A stretch of 64,000 bases of DNA from assembly GCF_019968905.1 (NCBI RefSeq), contig NZ_CP079946.1:9273356-9337355 (forward strand), in the 5' to 3' direction. The stretch comes from Corallococcus sp. EGB. Its GTDB lineage: Bacteria; Myxococcota; Myxococcia; Myxococcales; Myxococcaceae. Positions 15,686-24,423 of the stretch are shown one piece after another; the first letter of the stretch is position 1, and the number at the start of each line of letters is the position of its first letter. Made by a program: the position numbers and the translations under genes. Under the pieces are notes generated by a model that saw nothing but the letters and a program-made list of their open reading frames with translations, did not search any database and had not been told where the DNA came from.

Positions 15686-16900
15686 ATGAACCTGGAAGGA
15701 GGACATCCGCTGCTCCTTCAGCCCCAGGAGGTGGTGGGCAGCTTCCGGCTGCTGAAGCGCCTGGCCACGGGGGGCTACGGCACCGTGTTCCTGGCGGAGA
15801 CCGGGGGCTTCCACGTGGCGCTGAAGTTCGCGCTCCAGGGGCCGCAGGACGCCGAGGACGGCTCGCAGGTGGACGCGCGCACGCTGAAGGAGGTGAGCGT
15901 GCTGCACCGCATGACCCACCCCAACGTGGTGGCGCTGCGCGGCTACCACCGCTGGCCGCACCCGCTCACGGGCTACCTCTTCCTGGTCATGGACTACGTG
16001 GAGGGTCCCACGCTGTCGGACTGGGCGGTGGAGACGAAGCCCACGGCGCGGCAGGTGGCGCGGCTGTTCGCGGAGCTGGCGCTGACGCTGGACTTCATCC
16101 ACCGCGCGGGCGTGCGCCACCGCGACATCAAGGGCAGCAACATCATCGTGCGCGCGTCGGACGCGCGGCCGGTGCTGGTGGACTTCGGCTCCAGCGACCA
16201 CGCCTGCGCGCCGGCCATCACGGACGGGCGGCCGCCGCCGGGCACGCCCAGCTACCGCAGCCCGGAGCTCCTGCGCTACTGGTTGAGCAACCCCAAGGGC
16301 ATGGCTCGCTACAACTATCAGCCCACGGACGATCTCTACTCGCTGGGGCTCACGCTCTTCCAGGTGCTCACGGGGGACTTCCCCTACCCTCCGGACCTGC
16401 CGGCCGCGGCGCTGCTGGACGGCATCCAGGCCATCAAGGGGCGCTCCGCGCGCGCGCTCAACCCGCGCGTGCCCCGCGCCCTCAATGACATCTGCGACCG
16501 GCTGCTGCGCCGGGACGCCAGCCAGCGCTACCAGATGGGCGCGGACCTCTACACCGACCTGAGCACCGCGCTGGAGCGCGCCCCGGACAGCTGGGACACG
16601 CCGCTGTTCGCCGCGCCGCCGCTCCACGAGGCCGTCACGGAGGAGTCCGACGCGTACTTCGACGGCGACGAGGAGGCCCGCGAGCTGCGCCGCTGGGCCC
16701 GCGCCCGGGAGCGGCGCGTCCCCGGCGCGGCGCCCCACTCCAGCGCGTCCACGCCGCCCGTGACGCCGACGTCTGGACCGTCACTGGGGCTGGCCGCGCC
16801 CCTGCCTCCGCCCATGCCCTGGTGGGTGGCCCGGCGGCTGGCGTGGCGCAGACAATGGGAGCGGTGGCTCCGGCGTCTGGGATTGCGCCGGGGCGGATGA
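15686..16900 (+). CDS. Serine/threonine protein kinase
   Basis: This 404-residue Hanks-type kinase has a Gly-rich loop ATGGYGTVFLAE (27-38), an ATP-anchoring lysine in VALKF (Lys47), catalytic loop HRDIKGSN (Asp147) and DFGSS (Asp166). All key residues are present, so it should be active. A C-terminal region after about residue 310 is acidic and then Pro/Ser-rich, and ends with a basic Trp/Arg-rich segment. There is no predicted membrane helix. The ATG at 15686 lies after GGGAGG (spacing about 9). It is followed by a kinase-like gene 114 bases downstream on the same strand. Confidence 0.94.
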   Translation: MNLEGGHPLLLQPQEVVGSFRLLKRLATGGYGTVFLAETGGFHVALKFALQGPQDAEDGSQVDARTLKEVSVLHRMTHPNVVALRGYHRWPHPLTGYLFLVMDYVEGPTLSDWAVETKPTARQVARLFAELALTLDFIHRAGVRHRDIKGSNIIVRASDARPVLVDFGSSDHACAPAITDGRPPPGTPSYRSPELLRYWLSNPKGMARYNYQPTDDLYSLGLTLFQVLTGDFPYPPDLPAAALLDGIQAIKGRSARALNPRVPRALNDICDRLLRRDASQRYQMGADLYTDLSTALERAPDSWDTPLFAAPPLHEAVTEESDAYFDGDEEARELRRWARARERRVPGAAPHSSASTPPVTPTSGPSLGLAAPLPPPMPWWVARRLAWRRQWERWLRRLGLRRGG

Positions 16901-17014
16901 ACCCCAGGAGTCCCATGACTTCCATCCAACCCTGGACGTTTGAACGCGACAGGGTTTGTGTTACCTGCGGGGTGGAGCGATTTCCGCTCGACCCTGGAGG
17001 TTGGAAGGCAGGAC

Positions 17015-18313
17015 ATGAAGACGCCCGATACGACGACGGAGGAGATTCCCGGCATGCCCCGCCGGCCGCGCGTGCTGTTCACGGTGGGAGGCACGGCCTT
17101 CGAGTTCGTGCGCAAGCTGGAGGTGCGCGCCACGGGGGAGCTGCTGATGCTGGCGCGCAGGCGCTACCGGGGCGGGCTGGGCGGCCCGGTGGTCATCAAG
17201 CGGCTGCGCAACCCGTCCGGGTTCGTGGAGCGGCGGCGGCTGGTGGAGGAGGTGGAGCTGACGTTCCGGCTCAACCACCCGGGCATCGCGAAGGTCTACC
17301 ACCTGAAGGCCTACCGGGGCGTCCCGCACGTGGTGATGGAGTACGTGGAGGGCCGGTCGCTGGACACGGTGCTGAACCTGGTGGCCATGCGGCGCAAGCC
17401 CATGTCCCCGGCCTTCGGCGCGTGGGTGGTCTCCGAGGTGGCGGAGGCGCTGCACCACGCGCACACGCTGCGGGACGAGTGGAACCGCCCGCTGGGCATC
17501 GTGCACCGGGACGTGAGCCCCCGGAACCTGCGCCTGGGCGTGCATGGCGAGGTGAAGCTCACGAACTTCACGGCGGCCTTCTCCACGCTGCCGGGGAGGG
17601 AGATCACCAGCCGTCCGCTGGTGAAGGGCGACGTGGCGTACGCCTCGCCGGAGGCGCTGCGGCGCGAGCCCGTGGACGCGCGCAGCGACCTGTTCTCGCT
17701 GGGGCTGGTGCTGCTGGAGGTGCTGACGGGGACGCACCCGCTGGCGCAGGGGGACCCGGCGCCTCCGCCCCCGCCGGACCTGCCGCTGGTGCAGGCGCAG
17801 GGGCCCACGTGGATGCCGCTGACGGAGGTGGCGGCGCGCATGGCGCTGGTGGGGCCCGGGGAGGTGGAGAAGCTGGCGCGCGACGCTCCAGCGGGCCTGC
17901 GCGCGGTGGTGGTCCGCGCGCTGCGCCAGTCCCCGGCGGAGCGCTTCGGCACGGCGGCGGAGCTGGCCGCGGCGCTGCGGGAGTGGCTGCGGGAGCACGC
18001 GCCCGCGTACGGACGGCAGGCCGCCGCGGAAGAGGTGGCGGAGGCGGCGCGCGAGGCCACCGGCCGGCGCAACCAGGCGGAGCTGCTGGAGGGGGGCCTG
18101 CACCCGGAGGAGCTGACCGCCGAGGAGGCCGCGATGACGTCCGAGTCCTCCGGCGCGGAGGGCCCGCCGCCGTTCCTCGGAGGCGACGACGTGACGCCGG
18201 ACCTGGATGACGAACCCCTGCCCGTGGAGGCCCTGGACGAGCTGGCCGGGCCAGACGAGGAGGTGCCGGGAGACGGCTTCGACGACGACGACGACGGCCA
18301 CCAGCCGGTGTGA
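17015..18313 (+). CDS. Kinase-like protein with altered DFG motif
   Basis: This 432-residue protein has a Hanks kinase fold. The lysine is kept (VVIKRL, Lys62), as are the catalytic-loop HRDVSPRN (Asp166, Asn171) and an APE-like ASPEAL. The DFG motif, however, is NFT (Asn184 in VKLTNFTAAF), and the Gly-rich loop is not recognisable. Loss of the DFG aspartate normally abolishes or strongly weakens Mg-ATP catalysis, so a pseudokinase or low-activity kinase is inferred. The C-terminal tail (about 350-432) is very acidic and ends in five aspartates. The start at 17015 has GGCAGG upstream and gives the normal distance to the kinase fold. It may act with the adjacent active kinase. Confidence 0.88.
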   Translation: MKTPDTTTEEIPGMPRRPRVLFTVGGTAFEFVRKLEVRATGELLMLARRRYRGGLGGPVVIKRLRNPSGFVERRRLVEEVELTFRLNHPGIAKVYHLKAYRGVPHVVMEYVEGRSLDTVLNLVAMRRKPMSPAFGAWVVSEVAEALHHAHTLRDEWNRPLGIVHRDVSPRNLRLGVHGEVKLTNFTAAFSTLPGREITSRPLVKGDVAYASPEALRREPVDARSDLFSLGLVLLEVLTGTHPLAQGDPAPPPPPDLPLVQAQGPTWMPLTEVAARMALVGPGEVEKLARDAPAGLRAVVVRALRQSPAERFGTAAELAAALREWLREHAPAYGRQAAAEEVAEAAREATGRRNQAELLEGGLHPEELTAEEAAMTSESSGAEGPPPFLGGDDVTPDLDDEPLPVEALDELAGPDEEVPGDGFDDDDDGHQPV

Positions 18314-18542
18314 GCCGTGGCGCCGGAGGTCCATGACTGTCTTTTCAAATCAAACCCAGCCATCTGCACGGCGCTCCGCCCGGCCATGCCTTCGTGCGCA
18401 CGCCCGGCGATGAAGCGGCACCCGCGCGCGGGAGGGCCCTGATGCCTGGCCGCCTGCCCTCCAGCCCCTTGCGGGTGCTTCCGGAGCAGGTTGCCGCGGG
18501 CCAGGAGCGATGAAGAACCTCTTCCGACGGAGGGAACCCTTC

Positions 18543-18878
18543 ATGGCCACCAACGACAAGCGCCCCGCCCCCACGCAGCCCGCCGAGGACTTCTACGGGC
18601 GTCCGACGGATCCACGCGGCGAAGCACCCCAGCGCTCCAGCGCCGAAGAGGAAGAGGAGGAGGACGAGCGCCAGCCCCGCCGCGACCAGACCGGGGACGA
18701 CGACGACGGCGACGCTCGCCGCTACGACGCCAGCGGCCTGCGCCCGTACGACCCTCGCGAGCGTTCACCGGGGTCCTCGCTCGACGACATGCCGGACGGC
18801 GACGGCCCTCGCAGCGACGCGGGCACCAACCCGGTGAGCGACGTGTACCGCTACGGCCACCCGGACCGCATGCCCTGA
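18543..18878 (+). CDS. Small acidic disordered protein
   Basis: This protein is 111 residues long, hydrophilic and strongly acidic (runs of Glu and Asp at about 38-60), with Pro/Arg/Gly-rich surroundings and the ending NPVSDVYRYGHPDRMP. The ATG at 18543 is chosen because GGAGGG lies exactly 8 bases upstream; an earlier ATG at 18510 is less well placed. There is no membrane segment and no recognised domain. It is followed by a strong hairpin. The function is unknown. Confidence 0.7.
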   Translation: MATNDKRPAPTQPAEDFYGRPTDPRGEAPQRSSAEEEEEEDERQPRRDQTGDDDDGDARRYDASGLRPYDPRERSPGSSLDDMPDGDGPRSDAGTNPVSDVYRYGHPDRMP

Positions 18879-18905
18879 GAGCGCTCCTCCCGCGCCCCGG
18901 ACGCC

Positions 18906-18946
18906 GAGGGCCAGGACCCGGGCATCCCGCCCGGGCCTGGCCCCTC
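18906..18946. terminator. Bidirectional hairpin between convergent genes
   Basis: GAGGGCCAGG-x2-CCGGGC pairs with GCCCGGG-CCTGGCCCCTC around a short loop. It lies between the stop of the acidic protein gene and the stop of the converging STAS-like gene at 18981. Confidence 0.7.
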
Positions 18947-18980
18947 GTCACATCCGCATGGCGGCCAGCGCTGGAGCGCC

Positions 18981-19403
18981 TCAGCCCGCGCGGCGGGGCG
19001 CGTGATCCAGGCGGTGCGCGTCCACCCACGCCTCGGCCTGCGCCAGCGTGTCCACGAAGACCGTGTCGAAGCTGGCCGCGTGGCCGGTGAGCAGCATGGC
19101 CACGGACATGGCCTTGCCCACCACGCGCTGTGTCAGGTCGGAGCCCACGTACACCACCGAGCGCATCCACTCCGCGCGCACGTTGTTGGCCAGGTACTTG
19201 CGCGACTCGGCGGGCAGCTCCGACCCCGGCACCTCCGCCACCAGGTAGAACGGCCCCTTCGCCGCCATCTCCTCATAGACGCGCAGCGCCCACTTCGCGT
19301 CCTGCAGCCCCACGATGCCCGTGTACTTCGTGTGCAACACGTCCGGCGCAATCATGCGGATCCGGTGCACGCCACACGTCCACTCGCGAATCTGTTGCTC
19401 CAT
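18981..19403 (-). CDS. STAS-like (SpoIIAA-type) protein, copy 1
   Basis: This 140-residue protein has alternating strands and helices typical of the SpoIIAA-like/STAS fold. It includes FYLVAEVPGSELPAESRKYL, a MRSVVYVGSDLTQRVV strand-helix and a C-terminal VDTLAQAEAWVDAHR helix. The same layout, with SRKYLANNVRAEW matching PRKYLAEHVRPGW, occurs in the protein at 20274-20717, so the two are paralogues. STAS proteins bind partner proteins or small ligands; here the role is unknown. Confidence 0.8.
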   Translation of the reverse strand: MEQQIREWTCGVHRIRMIAPDVLHTKYTGIVGLQDAKWALRVYEEMAAKGPFYLVAEVPGSELPAESRKYLANNVRAEWMRSVVYVGSDLTQRVVGKAMSVAMLLTGHAASFDTVFVDTLAQAEAWVDAHRLDHAPRRAG

Positions 19404-19570
19404 GCGGTCCTCCCCCCGGCTTCTGGGAAGACCCTACGCCGGACCCCTCCACCCAGGGAAAGTGCCCAAACGCATCCCTGCCCTTTCGTACAAGGAATCG
19501 CTGTCCATTGGATGTCAGACCCCCTCTGTACTGTGTACCCATTCCGACAGCCTTCAGAGGGGGAACCACC

Positions 19571-20254
19571 ATGACGGAAACCCGTGAAATGCCGCGCGTC
19601 TCGGTGAACAAGCTGGGCGAGTACCTGGTCGCCACGCCCGCCCGCCGCAAGCGCATCATCCACGACCAGAAGCACCCGCCGGAGGCCCAGTACCTGCGCT
19701 ATCCGGAGGCGTCCCAGGCCATCACGGACTTCCTGTGCCGGGGCATGGACCTGAACGTGCTGCGGGAGGCCCAGCGCCGCTTCGCCTGCGCGGTGCCGCA
19801 GACGGAGTTCGAGGCGCAGCGCATGCAGCTGTGCTCGGAGGCGCTGGAGCGCTTCGCGGACCTGGTGCCGTGGTTGGACCTGGACGACGCCATCATCAGC
19901 GCGGTGGGCGCGGAGCCGCCGGTGCTGGAGATGGCCGGCGTCACCATCAGCGTGCGCCCGGAGGTGGTGGTGCAGCGGCTGGACAAGCAGGGCAACCCGC
20001 GCGTGGGGCTGATGAAGCTCTACTTCTCCAAGACGCACCCCCTGGACGAGCGCAGCGGCCAGTACATCGGCACGCTCCTGCAGCGCTTCGCGGAGCAGCA
20101 CCTGTGCCGGCTGGGCCCGGCGGACCACCGGCTGATGACCGTGGTGGACGTGTTCGCGGGCTCGCTGTTCGTCGCGCCGCGCGCGCACATCCGCCGGCTG
20201 GGCGACGTGGTGCTCGCGTGCGAGGAGATCGCCGAGCGCTGGGCGGTCCACTGA
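19571..20254 (+). CDS. Conserved hypothetical protein
   Basis: This 227-residue cytoplasmic protein begins with a basic segment (ATPARRKRIIHDQKHPP) and has a mixed alpha/beta body with VTISVRPEVVVQRLDKQG followed by PRVGLMKLYFSKTHPLDER. The strand-acid-strand-lysine pattern in that region is reminiscent of PD-(D/E)XK nuclease folds, but the match is too weak to call. The ATG at 19571 has GAGGGGGAACC upstream. It is flanked on both sides by paralogous STAS-like genes on the opposite strand. I do not recognise a named family. Confidence 0.75.
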   Translation: MTETREMPRVSVNKLGEYLVATPARRKRIIHDQKHPPEAQYLRYPEASQAITDFLCRGMDLNVLREAQRRFACAVPQTEFEAQRMQLCSEALERFADLVPWLDLDDAIISAVGAEPPVLEMAGVTISVRPEVVVQRLDKQGNPRVGLMKLYFSKTHPLDERSGQYIGTLLQRFAEQHLCRLGPADHRLMTVVDVFAGSLFVAPRAHIRRLGDVVLACEEIAERWAVH

Positions 20255-20273
20255 CGTCCGGCGGCCTCGCCGT

Positions 20274-20717
20274 TCAGGCGTGCCCCTTCAGCGCGCCGGC
20301 GGCTTCCCGGCGGCGCCGGTGGGCCTCCAGCCACGCGCGGGCCTGGGCCTCCGAGTCCACGAACTGCGCCTCCAGCTTCGTGTCGTCGACGAACTGGAGC
20401 GCCACCACGAGCGCCTGCAGCACCTCGCGGTGCATGCGACTGGCGCCGAAGAAGACGATGGCGTGGAACCAGCCGGGGCGCACGTGCTCGGCCAGGTACT
20501 TGCGCGGCGCGACCGAGAGCCCCTCGGGGTTGCTGTCGCTCAGGTCCACGACGAAGTAGAGCGGCTTGTCGGGGCCCGCCTCCAGCTCGCGGAACACCCT
20601 CACCAGCTCCCGCACGTCCGGCTCTGAAAACGAGCCCCGGATCTTCGCCCAGAGGATGTCGGAGGACTCCAGCGAGACACGCTGGGTCCCGAAGACCCAC
20701 TCCCGAAGCACCGCCAT
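20274..20717 (-). CDS. STAS-like (SpoIIAA-type) protein, copy 2
   Basis: This 147-residue paralogue of the protein at 18981-19403 has LYFVVDLSDSNPEGLSVAPR, KYLAEHVRPGWFHAIVFFG and a closing VDSEAQARAWLEAHR helix. The start at 20717 is preferred because GGGAGAGGGC lies immediately upstream. It converges on the unknown gene that ends at 20254. The partner and ligand are unknown. Confidence 0.8.
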   Translation of the reverse strand: MAVLREWVFGTQRVSLESSDILWAKIRGSFSEPDVRELVRVFRELEAGPDKPLYFVVDLSDSNPEGLSVAPRKYLAEHVRPGWFHAIVFFGASRMHREVLQALVVALQFVDDTKLEAQFVDSEAQARAWLEAHRRRREAAGALKGHA

Positions 20718-21103
20718 GCCCTCTCCCACGCAGAGGGGCATGAGGGTAACCAGATCCCGGGGGACGTCACCAGTCCGCGACGCGTTCTTTCCGGGCCTTG
20801 TCCGAAGGTACTACTCGCCGGGTCGCGACGGCCGCGCGCACCGCGCGTCCTTCCGGACCGGGTCCTCCCGCCCTCCTCGCACGTCGCGTCATGACGTCCC
20901 GGGCGGGGCCGCGCGGCGTGCGCTGTGTCACGGCCGGGTCAGCGCGGCGCGCGGGGCTGCCAGGACGTGCCGGGAAAGCCGCTATGCTCGGGGTGCGGGC
21001 GGCCGGACGGACGGTCGTCCCTGGGCGCATCACCGGCCGGTTGTCGTGGCGCGCTTCCTTGCTCACCGTGAAGGGTCGCGCCGCGTGCGCGGAGGATGGG
21101 AGC
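20718..21103. other. Non-coding gap before the ArsA-like pair
   Basis: These 386 bases separate a minus-strand STAS-like gene from the plus-strand ATPase pair. The plus frame that runs into the ATPase stays open from 20798, but its translation is an Arg/Ala/Gly-rich composition without a domain, so I treat it as non-coding. It presumably holds the divergent promoters. I see no convincing small gene, RNA structure or repeat. Confidence 0.5.
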
Positions 21104-22060
21104 GTGGTGCTGGATTCCCTGTGGAGGAGACGCGCCGTGCTCGTGTCGGGCAAGGGCGGCGTGGGCAAGACGACGCTCTCCGCGGCGCTGGCGGTGGCGG
21201 CGGCGCGCGCGGGCCGTCCGGTGCTGCTGGCGGAGCTGTCCCCGGACGAGGGCGGCCCGTCCGCGCTCGCGGGGCTGGTGGGCGCGAACGAGGCCGGGCC
21301 GCGCGTGGTGGCAGCGGGGCCGAACCTGTCCTTCGTGCGCCTGTCCGCTCCCGAAGGGCACCGGCTGTTCCTGGAGGAGACGCTGCCCGCGAAGTGGCTG
21401 GCGGACGCCGCGCTGCGCTCCAAGGCGCTGCGGCGCTTCCTGGAGGCGGGCCCCGCGCTCAAGGAGATGGGGCTGATGTTCCAGCTGCTGTCCCTCTTGC
21501 GACGCAAGCATGCGGACGGGCGCTGGGTGCACCCGCTCACCGTGGTGGACCTGCCCGCCACCGGTCACGCGCTGGCGCTGGCCACGCTGCCCCGGAGCAT
21601 CCTGTCGCTGATGCCGGGCGGGCCCGTGGGGCGCGCGGTGCGTGAAGGGCTGGACCTGCTCCAGGACCCCGCGCGCACGGGCGTGGTGCTCACCACCCTG
21701 CCGGAGCCGCTGCCCGTGAGCGAGACGCTGGCGCTGGTGGGCGAATTGAAGGACGTGGGGTTGCCCCTGTCCGCCGCGGTGCTCAACCGCATGCCGGAGG
21801 ACCCCTTCACGCCGGAGTCGCGCGCGGCGCTGGAGCGGCTGTTGGAGACGCACGGGCCACACCGGGGACAGCGGGCGCTGGAGCGGCTGGAGCGCGCGCG
21901 GCAGGCCCGCCAGCGGCTGGCGGCGGGCGTGGCCGTGCCGCACTGGGGGCTGCCGGAGCTGGCGCTGACGGGCGTGGCGCTGGTGGAGCGGCTGGCGGAG
22001 CACCTGATGTCCAAACTCGAAGGGGCCGCGCTCCACCCCGGCCAGGAGGCCACGCCATGA
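21104..22060 (+). CDS. ArsA/GET3-like ATPase, first of a pair
   Basis: This 318-residue P-loop ATPase has the deviant Walker A GKGGVGKTT (16-24) of the ArsA/GET3/MinD class and a switch II-like VVDLPATGHALALATLP, which resembles the DTAPTGH motif of ArsA. The usual switch I phrase DPA is absent; SPDEGG stands in its place. The GTG at 21104 is chosen because GGAGGA is 7 bases upstream and the P-loop then falls at the normal distance. The stop overlaps the start of the next gene (ATGA, 22057-22060). No arsenite-binding cysteines or arsenic genes are seen, so an arsenic pump is unlikely. Confidence 0.85.
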   Translation: MVLDSLWRRRAVLVSGKGGVGKTTLSAALAVAAARAGRPVLLAELSPDEGGPSALAGLVGANEAGPRVVAAGPNLSFVRLSAPEGHRLFLEETLPAKWLADAALRSKALRRFLEAGPALKEMGLMFQLLSLLRRKHADGRWVHPLTVVDLPATGHALALATLPRSILSLMPGGPVGRAVREGLDLLQDPARTGVVLTTLPEPLPVSETLALVGELKDVGLPLSAAVLNRMPEDPFTPESRAALERLLETHGPHRGQRALERLERARQARQRLAAGVAVPHWGLPELALTGVALVERLAEHLMSKLEGAALHPGQEATP

Positions 22061-23166
22061 ACCTGGACGGACTGCTGCGCGACAAGCGCATCCTCGTGCT
22101 GTGCGGCGCGGGCGGCGTGGGCAAGACGACGACGGCGGCGGCGCTGGGCGTGGCCGCGGCGCGCGCGGGGCGCAAGGTGCTGGTGCTCACCATCGACCCG
22201 GCGCGGCGGCTGGCGGAGGCCATGGGGCTGAAGGAGAACGGCGCGGAGCCCACCACCGTGCCTCCGGAGCGCCTGTACGCGGACGGCCCGCGCGGCGAGG
22301 GCCGGCTGGACGTGTGGATGCTGGAGCCGCGCATCGTCTTCGAGCGCATGGTGCGCCGGATGTCCGCCACGGAGAGCGCCGCGCGCACCATCCTGGAGCA
22401 CCGCCTGTACCGCTTCCTGTCGGAGCTGGTCGCGGGCGTGCAGGAATACGCCGCCGCGGAGGCGCTGGACAGCTTCCTCGCGGAGGGCCACTACGACCTC
22501 ATCGTCCTGGACACCCCGCCCAGCCGCCACGCGCTGGACTTCCTGGACGCGCCGGGCCGGCTGTCGCGCTTCCTGGACGAACGGATCGTCTCCCTCTTCG
22601 GGCCGGACTCGGGCCGCACCGGCCGGCTGTGGCAGGGCGCGCAGGCGCTGGTGGGCAAGGTGCTGGACGGCATCTTCGGCGGCGGCTTCGCGCAGGAGAT
22701 GCGCACCTTCGTCGGCGCCTTCGGCGGGCTGTTCGCCGGCATCCGCCTGCACGCGGACCGGCTGCGGGAACACCTGTCGTCGAAGGACGCGGCGTTCCTG
22801 CTCGTCACGTCGCCGGAGGCCGCCGCGCTGCGCGAGGCCACGTTCTTCCAGCAGACGCTCCAGGCCAAGGGGCTGCCCTTCGCGGGCTATGTGCTCAACC
22901 GCAGCTGGGCGCGCGATGACGGCCTGGCCCCGGCCGCCGCGCTGAAGCCGCACGCGAACAACGCCGCGGACTCGGACGCCGTGGTCGCGCTGGAGCACCT
23001 GGCGGGCGTGGAGGACGCGCGCGCGAAGGCCCACCGCTCGCTGCTGGCGAGGCTGGCGGAAGGCCTGCCCCGGGGCGCAATGGCCATCGCCGCGCCGGAC
23101 GCGGGCGCGGACCTGGAGGACTTCCGGGGCCTGGTGCACCTGGGCGACGCGCTCACCGTCGCCTGA
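22057..23166 (+). CDS. ArsA/GET3-like ATPase, second of a pair
   Basis: This 369-residue ATPase has GAGGVGKTTT (17-26), switch I TIDPARRLAEAMG, switch II LIVLDTPPSRHALDFLDAP and a helical middle (about 170-250) as in the ArsA/GET3 family. It has the more canonical motifs of the two coupled genes. The known family either drives arsenite pumps or targets membrane proteins. In myxobacteria and actinobacteria such tandem pairs are of unknown role, and a heterodimeric ATPase is inferred from the overlap and pairing. Confidence 0.9.
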   Translation: MNLDGLLRDKRILVLCGAGGVGKTTTAAALGVAAARAGRKVLVLTIDPARRLAEAMGLKENGAEPTTVPPERLYADGPRGEGRLDVWMLEPRIVFERMVRRMSATESAARTILEHRLYRFLSELVAGVQEYAAAEALDSFLAEGHYDLIVLDTPPSRHALDFLDAPGRLSRFLDERIVSLFGPDSGRTGRLWQGAQALVGKVLDGIFGGGFAQEMRTFVGAFGGLFAGIRLHADRLREHLSSKDAAFLLVTSPEAAALREATFFQQTLQAKGLPFAGYVLNRSWARDDGLAPAAALKPHANNAADSDAVVALEHLAGVEDARAKAHRSLLARLAEGLPRGAMAIAAPDAGADLEDFRGLVHLGDALTVA

Positions 23167-23290
23167 CCCCAGCGCGCGCGGCGCCGCGGCCTGGGGCGGA
23201 CGGGCGAGCGGCGCCGTACCTGGCCGGCTGGAGCTTTGCGCGTCCGGACCCGCTTCCCATGTTCGCAAGTCGAGGAGGCTTGCGACGCAC

Positions 23291-24364
23291 ATGGGCACCA
23301 AGGACTACAGCAACGGAAACGGCAGGCATGACCTGGGGCGCGCGGACATCTCCACGCCTCCCACGGATGCCATGGCCACGCACCGCTCGCCGGACGTGGC
23401 GCCGCCAGGCTCGCGCGAGCGCGCGGAGGCCGACGTGAGCGGTTGGACGCCCGGGCGCGACGAGCGCCCCGCCGACCGACAGGGGCGCTTCCACCGCGCC
23501 GCCGCGTGGCGCCTGGGCCGCGTGCGCACGGACGTGGACGACACGGGCACCTGGCGCGCGGACCGGGAGGGCGAGCGCGATGGCGGCACCGCCGGCCCCT
23601 ACGGCCGCGACGACCGGGACGTGCGCTACGCCAACGGCGCGGGCCCCCGGCGCACCCAGGGCGAGGACACGGTGCAGGAGATGCCTCACGAGCGCGCCGA
23701 CTACCGCGAGTGGGACCGCACCGGCTACGGCGGCGAGGAGCCCCTCCTGCGAGACCGCCAGGGCCGCGGCGCGCCGGGGTGGCGCGAGGACCCGAGCCTG
23801 CGCGAGCGGCTGGCCCCGCGAAGGGAGGAGGCCTTCCCGTTGGATCCGAGGCTCCGGGCCTCGCCCCGTGACCCGGCCCCGGCGTCCGGCGCCTCCCGCC
23901 GCCGCTGGAGGCGCGAGCCGCTCACCGCGCGCGACATCATGACCCGGCAGGTGCGCACCGCGCGGCGCGACAGCAGCCTGCGCGAGGTGGCGCAGTTGAT
24001 GCGGGACGAGGACTGCGGCGTGGTGCCCATCGTGGACGCGGAGGGGCGGCTCCAGGGCCTGGTCACGGACCGCGACCTCGCGCTGCGCGCCTTCAGCGGA
24101 CAGCGCGCCGTGGACGGCCTGCGCGCCGGGGACGTGATGACGGAGGACCTGGAGGCGGTGCTGCCGGAGGAGGACCTGCATGGCGTCATCGAGCTGATGG
24201 GCCGCCGCCAGGTGCGCCGCGTCCCCGTGGTGGAGCCCGACGACCGGCTCGTGGGCATCATCGCGCTGGGGGACATCGCCAGCCGCGCGGATCAGGACGA
24301 GGAGCTGCAGGAGGCACTGGAGCGCATCTCTTCGCGGCGCTCGTTCTGGAGCCGGCTGCGCTGA
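23291..24364 (+). CDS. CBS-domain protein with disordered N terminus
   Basis: This protein is 357 residues long. Residues 1-215 are hydrophilic, rich in Arg/Asp/Gly and look disordered. Residues 217-335 form a pair of CBS domains (TARDIMTRQVRTARRDSSL, then CGVVPIVDAEGRLQGLVTDR; AGDVMTEDLEAVLPEEDL, then VRRVPVVEPDDRLVGIIALG). CBS pairs bind adenosine nucleotides and usually regulate a partner. A short Arg-rich tail follows. The gene ends at a strong hairpin. Confidence 0.9.
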   Translation: MGTKDYSNGNGRHDLGRADISTPPTDAMATHRSPDVAPPGSRERAEADVSGWTPGRDERPADRQGRFHRAAAWRLGRVRTDVDDTGTWRADREGERDGGTAGPYGRDDRDVRYANGAGPRRTQGEDTVQEMPHERADYREWDRTGYGGEEPLLRDRQGRGAPGWREDPSLRERLAPRREEAFPLDPRLRASPRDPAPASGASRRRWRREPLTARDIMTRQVRTARRDSSLREVAQLMRDEDCGVVPIVDAEGRLQGLVTDRDLALRAFSGQRAVDGLRAGDVMTEDLEAVLPEEDLHGVIELMGRRQVRRVPVVEPDDRLVGIIALGDIASRADQDEELQEALERISSRRSFWSRLR

Positions 24365-24380
24365 GGAAGCCGGCCCGTGG

Positions 24381-24409
24381 GGACGGGAGGCGTGGAGAGC
24401 CTCCCGTCC
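24381..24409. terminator. Bidirectional terminator
   Basis: A perfect 11-base-pair stem (GGACGGGAGGC / GCCTCCCGTCC) with a 7-base loop lies between the CBS gene stop and the stop of the converging Rieske gene at 24424. Confidence 0.8.
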
Positions 24410-24423
24410 GGGACGCCAGGGCT

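Noticed and set aside
19571-20254. Calling the unknown gene a PD-(D/E)XK nuclease
   Set aside because: The residue pattern is too weak to separate from chance without a structure prediction.
20798-21103. An N-terminal extension of the first ArsA-like ATPase
   Set aside because: The extension is Arg/Ala/Gly-rich without a domain, while GTG 21104 has a well-spaced GGAGGA and gives the normal distance to the P-loop.
21104-23166. An arsenic resistance operon
   Set aside because: No arsB, arsC or arsR gene and no arsenite-binding cysteine pattern is seen.
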